Source of the DNA: Pseudomonas triclosanedens
Lineage (GTDB): Bacteria; Pseudomonadota; Gammaproteobacteria; Pseudomonadales; Pseudomonadaceae
Assembly (NCBI RefSeq): GCF_026686735.1
Contig: NZ_CP113432.1
Coordinates: 372,001-436,000 of the forward strand
DNA length: 64,000 nucleotides
Direction: 5' to 3'
How positions within the stretch are numbered: the first letter of the stretch is position 1; every line of letters begins with the position of its first letter. Below are positions 57,827 through 64,000 of this stretch, piece after piece. The notes under the pieces were generated by a model. It did no database searches and had not been told where the DNA came from. It saw nothing but the letters and a program-made list of their open reading frames with translations. A program made the translations under genes and the position numbers.

Positions 57827-58393
57827 ATGCGTCAGAAACCCACGGTTCTCGCCCGCGAGATCGTCGCCAAAAGCCGACTGTTCTGCGTCGAAGAGCTGCA
57901 ATTGCGCTTTTCCAACGGCGTGGAGCGTACCTACGAGCGCCTGGCGGGCAAGGGGCAGGGCTACGGCGCGGTGATGGTGGTCGCGATGCTCGACGCCGAG
58001 CATGCGGTGCTGGTCGAGGAGTACTGCGCTGGCGTCGACGAATACCAGTTGTCGTTGCCCAAGGGACTGGTAGAGCCGGGCGAGGACGTCCTCGCCGCCG
58101 CCGACCGCGAGCTCAAGGAAGAAGCCGGCTACGGCGCCCATGAACTGGAGTACATCACTGAGCTGTCGCTGTCGCCGGGCTACATGAGCCAGCGTATCCA
58201 GGTGGTGCTGGCGCGCAATCTCTACCCCGAGACACTGCCCGGCGACGAGCCGGAGCCGATGCGGGTGGACAAGATCAATCTGCGGGAGCTCGCAAGCCTC
58301 GCTCAGCACGCCCAGTTCAGTGAAGGCCGTGCCCTTGCCGCGCTCTATCTGGTGCGCGACCTGCTGACCCAACGAGGGGAATTCCGACTGTGA
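57827..58393 (+). CDS. nudE: ADP compounds hydrolase NudE
   Basis: Nudix hydrolase of 188 residues acting on ADP-ribose, NADH and Ap3A-like dinucleotides. The Nudix box GLVEPGEDVLAAADRELKEE...GYG is complete with REL..EE. ATG 57827 follows CAGGAG. Overlaps cysQ by 4 bases (GTGA), so translationally coupled, the conserved nudE-cysQ order. Confidence 0.94.
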   Translation: MRQKPTVLAREIVAKSRLFCVEELQLRFSNGVERTYERLAGKGQGYGAVMVVAMLDAEHAVLVEEYCAGVDEYQLSLPKGLVEPGEDVLAAADRELKEEAGYGAHELEYITELSLSPGYMSQRIQVVLARNLYPETLPGDEPEPMRVDKINLRELASLAQHAQFSEGRALAALYLVRDLLTQRGEFRL

Positions 58394-59211
58394 TTCATGC
58401 CTTCCTGCCTGCGGTAATCGATCTGGTGCACAAGGCCGGCGATGTCATCCTGCCGTTCTGGCGCGGCGATCTGAATGTCGAGCGCAAGGCCGATGAATCA
58501 CCCGTCACCGCTGCGGACCTGGCCGCCCATCGCCTGCTGGCCGACGGCCTGCGCGCGCTGGCACCGGATGTGCCGGTGCTGTCGGAAGAGGACTGCAGCA
58601 TCGCCCCGGAACAGCGCGCCCAGTGGACGCGCTGGTGGCTGGTGGACCCGCTGGATGGCACCAAGGAGTTCATCGCCGGCAGCGAGGAGTACACCGTCAA
58701 CGTGGCCCTGATCGAACGTGGCCGGGTGGTATTCGGTGTCGTCGGCGTTCCAGCCAGCGGCCGTTGCTACTACGGCGGCAGCGGCCTGGGTGCGTGGCGT
58801 GAGGAGCGCGGCGGCGAGCCGCGGGAAATCTCCGTGCGGATCAGCCCGGCGGAGGCGTTTACCGTGGTGGCGAGCAAGCGTCACTCCAGCCCCGCGCAAG
58901 AGCGGCTGCTGGCGGGCCTGGCGGAGCGCTTCGGTGATCTCCAGTTGGCCAATATCGGCAGCTCCCTGAAGTTCTGTCTGCTGGCCGAGGGCTCGGCGGA
59001 TTGCTATCCGCGCCTTGCGCCGACTTCGCAGTGGGATACCGCGGCGGCCCAGGGTGTACTGGAAGGTGCCGGTGGCGAAGTGCTCGACCTGCGTGGCCAG
59101 CCCTTCACCTACGAGGCCCGAGAAACCTATCTGAACGAATCGTTCCTCGCTCTGCCGCGGGCCGCGGAGTGGCGCGAGGAGCTGGTCCAGTTGGCGCGTG
59201 CGCTGGACTGA
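58390..59211 (+). CDS. cysQ: 3'(2'),5'-bisphosphate nucleotidase CysQ
   Basis: Hydrolyses 3'-phosphoadenosine 5'-phosphate (PAP) to AMP, relieving its inhibition after sulfate assimilation; inositol-monophosphatase fold, Mg- and Li-sensitive. 273 residues. Metal-binding motif WWLVDPLDGTKEFIAG (~83-98), VLSEEDCS, and the C-terminal PTSQWDTAAAQGVLEGAGG. The start is GTG 58390, overlapping the nudE stop. Confidence 0.94.
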   Translation: MIHAFLPAVIDLVHKAGDVILPFWRGDLNVERKADESPVTAADLAAHRLLADGLRALAPDVPVLSEEDCSIAPEQRAQWTRWWLVDPLDGTKEFIAGSEEYTVNVALIERGRVVFGVVGVPASGRCYYGGSGLGAWREERGGEPREISVRISPAEAFTVVASKRHSSPAQERLLAGLAERFGDLQLANIGSSLKFCLLAEGSADCYPRLAPTSQWDTAAAQGVLEGAGGEVLDLRGQPFTYEARETYLNESFLALPRAAEWREELVQLARALD

Positions 59212-59250
59212 TCGAGCTCGTTCCCCAAAAACAATGCAGCCGTAACCGTC

Positions 59251-60063
59251 ATGCCCGAATTACCCGAAGTAGAAACCACCCGCCGGGGTATCGCGCCCCA
59301 TCTGGAGGGGCAGCGCGTAAGCCGCGTGATCGTCCGCGAGCGCCGCCTGCGCTGGCCGATCCCGGAGGACCTCGATGTACGCCTGTCGGGGCAACGCATC
59401 CTGCAGATCGAGCGCCGCGCCAAGTACCTGTTGCTCAATGCCGAGGTCGGCACGCTGATCAGCCACCTGGGCATGTCGGGAAGTCTGCGTCTGGTGGAGT
59501 GCGGGTTGCCGGCGGCGCGCCACGAGCATGTGGACATCGAGCTGGAGTCCGGCATGGCGCTGCGCTACACCGATCCGCGTCGCTTCGGCGCTCTGCTCTG
59601 GAGCCAGGCGCCACTGGAGCATGAGCTGCTGCGCAACCTCGGACCGGAGCCGCTGACCGATGCCTTCGAGGGGGAGCGGCTGTACCAGATGTCCCGTGGC
59701 CGCAGCATGGCGGTGAAGCCCTTCATCATGGACAACGCGGTGGTGGTCGGGGTGGGCAACATCTACGCCACAGAGGCGCTGTTCGCCGCCGGGATAGATC
59801 CGCGCCGCGAGGCCGGCTCCATTTCGCGGGCGCGCTACGTGAAACTGGCGCAGGAGATCAAGCGCATCCTGGCGACTGCCATCGAGCGCGGCGGCACCAC
59901 GCTGCGCGACTTCGTCGGCGGTGACGGGCAACCTGGTTACTTCCAGCAGGAACTGTTCGTCTACGGACGCGGCGGCGAATTCTGCAAGGTCTGCGGTTCG
60001 ACCTTGCGCGAGGTTCGTCTCGGCCAGCGCGCCAGCGTCTACTGTCCGCGCTGCCAACGTTGA
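59251..60063 (+). CDS. mutM: Formamidopyrimidine-DNA glycosylase MutM (Fpg)
   Basis: Bifunctional DNA glycosylase/AP lyase that removes 8-oxoguanine and formamidopyrimidines. 270 residues. Catalytic P2-E3 at the N-terminus ([14 protein letters not shown]), conserved K in RRAKYLLL, the H2TH motif region, and the C-terminal zinc finger [11 protein letters not shown] ... YCPRCQR. 39 bases after cysQ. Confidence 0.98.
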   Translation: MPELPEVETTRRGIAPHLEGQRVSRVIVRERRLRWPIPEDLDVRLSGQRILQIERRAKYLLLNAEVGTLISHLGMSGSLRLVECGLPAARHEHVDIELESGMALRYTDPRRFGALLWSQAPLEHELLRNLGPEPLTDAFEGERLYQMSRGRSMAVKPFIMDNAVVVGVGNIYATEALFAAGIDPRREAGSISRARYVKLAQEIKRILATAIERGGTTLRDFVGGDGQPGYFQQELFVYGRGGEFCKVCGSTLREVRLGQRASVYCPRCQR

Positions 60064-60111
60064 CGGCGGCTGTCGCCGCTACTCTGTCGCACCCTGATCC
60101 ATAACAACAAA

Positions 60112-60129
60112 GGCCCCTCGCGAGGGGCC
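60112..60129. other. Perfect 18-bp palindrome before the acyltransferase gene
   Basis: GGCCCCTCG (60112-60120) directly followed by its reverse complement CGAGGGGCC (60121-60129). The A-rich flank on the left gives a T-tail only on the minus strand, where no gene ends. It could be part of the mutM 3' end or a leader hairpin 13 bases before the next start codon. Confidence 0.4.
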
Positions 60130-60141
60130 GCCAGGTGATTC

Positions 60142-60720
60142 ATGTCCGGCAATTATCTGCCCCGCAACCCGCTGGCCGAGGCGCTCGGTCACGCCATGCT
60201 GCGTATTGGGGGCTGGCGCATCGAGGGCTCCCTGCCTGCCCTCGACAAGTTCGTGGTGATTGGCGCCCACCACACTTCCAACTGGGATTTCGTGCTGTTC
60301 CTCGCGGTGAAGTTCGTGCTGCGTCTCAACGCCCGCTGGTTCGGCAAGCACACGCTGTTCAGCGGGCCGCTGGGCGGGATGATGCGCCGCTGGGGTGGAA
60401 TTCCGATCCAGCGTCATCTCAAGCTGAACACGGTCGACCAGGCCGTGCAGACGTTCCACCAGAGCCGCGAGATGATGCTCATCCTGTCGCCGGAGGGCAC
60501 GCGCAAGAAGGTGGACCGCTGGAAAATGGGCTTCTACCACATTGCCCGTGGAGCCGGCGTGCCGATCGTGCTGGCGGCGCTGGACTACCCTGGCCGGCGC
60601 ATCATCATCGGCGAGCCCTACTGGCCGAGCGGAGACGAGGCGGAGGACCTGCGGCGGATGTTGGCGTTCTATCGCCCCTACACGCCGAAAAAGCCGGAAT
60701 ACGCATTCCTCGGCGATTGA
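60142..60720 (+). CDS. Lysophospholipid (1-acyl-sn-glycerol-3-phosphate) acyltransferase family protein
   Basis: A 192-residue PlsC-family protein. The catalytic H-x4-D motif is HHTSNWD (~47-53); the second block GGIPIQRH and the third EGTRKKVDRWKMGFYHIA (LSPEGTR) follow. It is small and has no clear extended membrane anchor, resembling a branch of small acyltransferases in Pseudomonas rather than plsC itself. The substrate is unproven. It stands alone downstream of mutM. Confidence 0.9.
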   Translation: MSGNYLPRNPLAEALGHAMLRIGGWRIEGSLPALDKFVVIGAHHTSNWDFVLFLAVKFVLRLNARWFGKHTLFSGPLGGMMRRWGGIPIQRHLKLNTVDQAVQTFHQSREMMLILSPEGTRKKVDRWKMGFYHIARGAGVPIVLAALDYPGRRIIIGEPYWPSGDEAEDLRRMLAFYRPYTPKKPEYAFLGD

Positions 60721-60731
60721 TGGCCATCACG

Positions 60732-60759
60732 CTGACAAGTCATGGAGCGCTGTTATAGT
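60732..60759 (+). promoter_or_regulatory. sigma70 promoter before the small exported protein
   Basis: CTGACA (60732-60737), 16-base spacer, TATAGT (60754-60759), 45 bases before the ATG at 60805: near-consensus promoter. Confidence 0.65.
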
Positions 60760-60804
60760 TATGGCAGTCTGCCTGCCCAATTACACTAAAAAGGACTTCC
60801 CTCC

Positions 60805-61143
60805 ATGAATCTGTTCCGCACCACCGCCGTTGTCCTGGCTCTGACCTGTGGGCTGTCGGCAATGCCGGCCGTTGCCGATGACGTGGTGGCCAACTCCAGT
60901 GGCGATCCGCTCTACACCGTCGAAGCGCCGCCCGCCTACGCCATGATGGGCGACCTGATCTTCGCCCGCCCGCTGCTGATCGCCGCCACCGTGGTGGGTA
61001 CTGCGGCATTCGTGGTGACCCTGCCGTTCAGCGCCCTGGGCGGCAACGTCAAGGAAGCAGGCCAGGCGCTGGTGGTCGATCCGGGCAAGGCCGCCTTCGT
61101 GCGCTGCCTCGGCTGCACCACCAGCGGCTACAAGAAAGACTGA
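60805..61143 (+). CDS. Small exported protein, function unknown
   Basis: A 112-residue protein with a signal peptide ([24 protein letters not shown]) and one internal hydrophobic segment (~53-75, [22 protein letters not shown]) followed by [15 protein letters not shown] and a C-terminal [10 protein letters not shown]. Similar Pseudomonas proteins are sometimes named multidrug transporter, which the length and single helix do not support. AAGGAC precedes the ATG and a good promoter lies upstream. Confidence 0.78.
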   Translation: MNLFRTTAVVLALTCGLSAMPAVADDVVANSSGDPLYTVEAPPAYAMMGDLIFARPLLIAATVVGTAAFVVTLPFSALGGNVKEAGQALVVDPGKAAFVRCLGCTTSGYKKD

Positions 61144-61235
61144 TCTCCCCTCGTATGGGGCGGCTGCCGTCCGGCAATACCGCCCCGTGGCTCCCCGCGC
61201 ATCCCACGAGATGCGCCGAAACCAGCAGGTAGCGC

Positions 61236-63083
61236 ATGGCCTCGAACCGGCTGAAGAAGCATCTGCGTCCCTTGCTTCTGCTGCTGGCGGCGGTGGTTCT
61301 GGGCTACACCTTCTGGTCCAGTGCAGGCCTGTTGCAGCTCGGCGCGGGGCTGGCGCTTTTCCTGTTCGGCATGCAGTGCCTGGAAGAAGGCTTGCGCGAT
61401 CTTGCCGGCAGCCAGTTGGAGCGCTGGCTGGAAAAAAGCACCGCGACTCGCGGCAAAAGCCTGCTGTTCGGCCTGTGCGGGACCTTCCTGCTGCAATCCA
61501 GCACGCTGGTTTCCCTGCTGACCATTGCCTTCATCAGTACCGGCCTGATCCAGCTCGCCGGCGGCATCGCCATTCTGTTCGGCGCCAACCTTGGCGCCAC
61601 CAGCGGCATCTGGCTGCTGGCGCTGGCGGGCCAGAACCTCAGCCTGAGCCCGCTGGCGCTGCCTTTGCTGGTGTTCGGCGTGCTGATGGGCTTCAACGGC
61701 GCCAAGAGCAAGGCCGCCGGGCGCATCCTGCTCGGGATCGCTTTCATCTTCCTGGGCATCGACCAGATCAAGGAGGGCTTCTCCAGCTTCGGCGATGCGA
61801 TGGACATGAGCGAGCTGCAGGCCGAGGGCATGCTCGGTGCGCTGCTGTTCGTCACCTTCGGCGTGCTGATCACCGTCGTGCTGCAGTCCAGCCATGCCAC
61901 GCTCATGCTGACGCTCGCGGCGCTGGCCGGCGGTCAGTTGCAGCTCGGCCAGAGCCTGGCGATCGCCATCGGCTCGAACGTTGGCAGCAGCGTCACCACT
62001 GCCTTCGTCGGTTCGCTGGGCGGCAACCGCAGCGGCCAGCGGCTGGCGCTGGCCCACGTGCTGTTCAACGTCGTGACCGGCGTGCTGGCGTTCCTCCTGC
62101 TTTCGCCGCTGACCTGGCTGGTGCACTGGCTGGTAGCGCCGCTGGGGCTGGGTGATAACCCGATGATCCAATTGGCGCTGTTCCATACGCTGTTCAACGG
62201 CATGGGCGTGATGCTCTTCTGGCCGCTGCAGGGCGCGCTTGCCAGTGCGCTGGTGCGCTGGCTGCCGGAAGTGGAAGAGCCGCAGGTGCTGATCACCGAT
62301 CTCGCGCCGGCCGAGCCGAGCGTCGAGCGCACCCATGCGCGCTATCTCAACGAGCGCGCCCTGGATTCCGCCGACGCCGCTTCCCGGGCCGTCCTCCAGG
62401 AGTTGCGGCACCTGGGACGGCTGAGCATCGAGGTGATCTGCCACGCGCTGTACCTGCCGGTGGAGATGCTGACGCAGCCGCGGCTGGACGATACCCAGTT
62501 GCACGCGGTGCCAGACCGCCACGCGCTGGCGGCGGAAGTGCTCTACCAGCGCCACATCAAGGGCGTCTACGGCGACCTGCTGAGTTTCATGGGCCGCCTG
62601 GAGGTGCCGCTGGACGAGGAGCACCAGCGCTTCTGGCTGTCCTGCCAGGTGGTGGCGCTGCAACTGGTGGATGCGGTGAAGGACGCCAAGCATCTGCAGA
62701 AGAACCTCGGCCAGGCTCTGCAGGCCGACCCTTCGGCCACGCGCGAGGCTTACGTGGAGCTGCGCCGGCACCTGGTCGGCATGCTGCGCGAAGTGCGGGC
62801 GATGGGCACGCTGCTCGGCGGCGACCTGCCCGAGGAAGCGCTGCAGGCGCGCCTGCAGATGCTGGACGAAAGCGCCGCGCAGTTCGATACCGCGTTCCGC
62901 CAGCGGCTGTTCGCGGCGGTACGCCGCCAGGAGCTGGATGGCTTGCAGATGAGTTCGCTGATGAACGACCTGGGCTACGTCAGCCGGATCATCCAGAGCC
63001 TGCGCAACGTTCTGCAACTGGGCACCGAGCACGGCCTGTTCGAGCCGCGCGAAGACGACGCGCCCGCGCTGCTCGTACCCTGA
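61236..63083 (+). CDS. Na/Pi-cotransporter family protein with PhoU-like domain
   Basis: A 615-residue inner-membrane protein. First third to half: two Na_Pi_cotrans repeats with the QSS motifs LLQSSTLVSLLTIAFISTG (~86-104) and VLQSSHATLMLTLAAL (~214-229), about 8-9 helices in all. The C-terminal ~360-615 is cytosolic, helical and PhoU-like. Close relatives include E. coli YjbB, which exports phosphate; direction here is not established. Convergent with the ggt gene, with stop codons adjacent. Confidence 0.92.
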   Translation: MASNRLKKHLRPLLLLLAAVVLGYTFWSSAGLLQLGAGLALFLFGMQCLEEGLRDLAGSQLERWLEKSTATRGKSLLFGLCGTFLLQSSTLVSLLTIAFISTGLIQLAGGIAILFGANLGATSGIWLLALAGQNLSLSPLALPLLVFGVLMGFNGAKSKAAGRILLGIAFIFLGIDQIKEGFSSFGDAMDMSELQAEGMLGALLFVTFGVLITVVLQSSHATLMLTLAALAGGQLQLGQSLAIAIGSNVGSSVTTAFVGSLGGNRSGQRLALAHVLFNVVTGVLAFLLLSPLTWLVHWLVAPLGLGDNPMIQLALFHTLFNGMGVMLFWPLQGALASALVRWLPEVEEPQVLITDLAPAEPSVERTHARYLNERALDSADAASRAVLQELRHLGRLSIEVICHALYLPVEMLTQPRLDDTQLHAVPDRHALAAEVLYQRHIKGVYGDLLSFMGRLEVPLDEEHQRFWLSCQVVALQLVDAVKDAKHLQKNLGQALQADPSATREAYVELRRHLVGMLREVRAMGTLLGGDLPEEALQARLQMLDESAAQFDTAFRQRLFAAVRRQELDGLQMSSLMNDLGYVSRIIQSLRNVLQLGTEHGLFEPREDDAPALLVP

Positions 63084-64000
63084 TCAGCGCAGCGGCGACG
63101 GCAGCTCGGTGGCCAGGCCGATGCCGCGCGGGTCGCTGGCCGACTGCACGTCACCGGTCTGCTTGTTCCAGTGCAGCACCTGCTGGTTGCCGTAGGCGCG
63201 ACCGACATCCTTGAGCGTGTAGCCGCGGCGTTGCAGGTCGGCCATCTCGCTGCCGGTGAAGGCACGTGGTTCGTGTTCGATGATGTCGGGCAGGTACTGA
63301 TGGTGATAGCGCGGCGACGAGACCCAGCGCTGGATCGGCTTGCCGTCCAGGTAGTCGAGCATCGCCAGCAGCACCATGCTGGGAATGCGGCTGCCGCCAG
63401 GCGTACCGAACGCCGCCAGTTCCGTCGGGCTTTCGATGAAGCTCGGGCTCATGCTCGACAGCGGGCGCTTGCCCGATGCCACGGCATTGGCCTGGCTGCC
63501 GGTCAGTTCGTAGGCGTTGGCACCGCTGACGTCGGTGGCGAAATCATCCATTTCGTCGTTGAGCAGCACGCCGGTACCGGGGACGGTGAAGGCCGCGCCG
63601 AAGGGCAGGTTCACCGACAGGGTCGCGGCCACTGCATTGCCGTCGGCGTCCATCACCACGAAATGGGTGGTGTGATCGCCCTCGCGCCAGGCGGGCGCGC
63701 CCGGCAGCGACGAACTGGGAGTGGCGCGCTGCGGGTCGATGCCGCTGGCCAGGCGCTTGAGATAGTCGGGTGCGAGCAGTTGCGGTACCGGGTTGGCGAC
63801 CCGGTCGGGATCACCCAGCAGGCCGCGGTCCCGGTAGGCGCGACGCAGCACCTCCACCACATAGTGCGTGCGTTGCACGGGGTCGGCTTTCTGCCACGGC
63901 AACTGCTGCAGCATGCCGAGGCTCTGCGCCAGTGCGATACCGCCGGCGGAGGGCGGCGGCGCGCTGATCAGTTCGCGACCGCCATCGAGCGGGTAGCGCA
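63084..64000 (-). CDS. ggt: Gamma-glutamyltransferase (N-terminus beyond window)
   Basis: Periplasmic enzyme that cleaves glutathione and transfers gamma-glutamyl groups. The visible 305 codons cover the end of the large subunit and the whole small subunit; the frame continues past the right edge, so the ORF's apparent first Met at 63914 is internal. The autoprocessing nucleophile Thr lies in EGDHTTHFVVMDADG, the expected position. Other motifs: APPPSAGGIALAQSLGML, VLLNDEMDDF, the SSMSPSF segment and FGTPGGSRIPSMV. Confidence 0.95.
   Translation of the reverse strand, partial: RYPLDGGRELISAPPPSAGGIALAQSLGMLQQLPWQKADPVQRTHYVVEVLRRAYRDRGLLGDPDRVANPVPQLLAPDYLKRLASGIDPQRATPSSSLPGAPAWREGDHTTHFVVMDADGNAVAATLSVNLPFGAAFTVPGTGVLLNDEMDDFATDVSGANAYELTGSQANAVASGKRPLSSMSPSFIESPTELAAFGTPGGSRIPSMVLLAMLDYLDGKPIQRWVSSPRYHHQYLPDIIEHEPRAFTGSEMADLQRRGYTLKDVGRAYGNQQVLHWNKQTGDVQSASDPRGIGLATELPSPLR

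Noticed and set aside
61128..63032. A 634-residue minus-strand open frame rich in Gln, His and Arg
   Set aside because: Antisense shadow of the Na/Pi-cotransporter gene; typical composition artefact.

Overview
This is a high-GC, densely coded chromosomal segment from a Pseudomonas of the P. aeruginosa lineage (candidates include P. citronellolis, P. nitroreducens or P. knackmussii-like species). The assignment rests on gene order recalled from P. aeruginosa PAO1 (ppx-trxA-rho-ubiD, qor-FliL-like-HlyD-ABC, EVE-ygfA-6S RNA-zapA, ygfB-pepP-ubiH-ubiI, an iron ABC pair, then gcvT-gcvH-gcvP), plus Pseudomonas-restricted families such as DUF2388/TIGR02448. I saw no tRNA, rRNA, CRISPR array, insertion sequence or phage gene.

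Layout. 1-6 kb: ppx (cut by the left edge) divergent from trxA, then rho, ubiD and a ferredoxin-reductase fusion. 6.2-15.9 kb: an accessory block with a LysR regulator divergent from a co-directional set encoding a polyamine-type ABC importer (ATPase, two permeases, binding protein), an amidase-signature hydrolase, malonyl-CoA decarboxylase and malonyl-CoA synthetase. The parsimonious reading is uptake of a small malonyl amide (malonamate-like), hydrolysis to malonate, activation to malonyl-CoA and decarboxylation to acetyl-CoA. This is the most interesting system in the window. 15.9-22.6 kb: quinone oxidoreductase, FliL-like protein and a HlyD/ABC exporter. 22.7-24.6 kb: a CHASE-PAS-GGDEF diguanylate cyclase split by one in-frame amber codon. 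24.6-26.9 kb: EVE protein, a 43-residue membrane peptide, ygfA, 6S RNA, zapA and a ZapB-like coiled coil. 27-31.9 kb: ygfB-pepP-ubiH-thioesterase-ubiI, an aerobic ubiquinone hydroxylation operon. 32-34.8 kb: an iron(III) ABC binding protein and permease without an ATPase gene. 34.9-39.4 kb: glycine cleavage genes, with an intrinsic terminator before gcvP.

39.6-46.6 kb, minus strand: two tandem DUF2388 proteins, an octaheme cytochrome with HEAT/TPR repeats, and a three-subunit periplasmic gluconate-type dehydrogenase (Tat-exported small subunit, GMC flavoprotein, triheme cytochrome). 46.9-50.7 kb: thyA, iron-dependent alcohol dehydrogenase, hotdog thioesterase and small hypotheticals. 50.8-51.9 kb: two paralogous glycine-zipper proteins with charged, His-rich tails. 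52.2-56.4 kb: a FdhF/YdeP-like molybdenum oxidoreductase overlapping fdhD, and a LysR regulator. 56.5-64 kb: BON-LysM protein, yrfG, nudE-cysQ, mutM, an acyltransferase, a small exported protein, a Na/Pi cotransporter-PhoU fusion and gamma-glutamyltransferase (cut by the right edge).

Intrinsic terminators separate many units. Non-coding features worth attention include 6S RNA, a LysR-type dyad, a Fur-like dyad, a perfect 16-bp palindrome before the HlyD gene, and a 138-bp element with near-perfect inverted ends.
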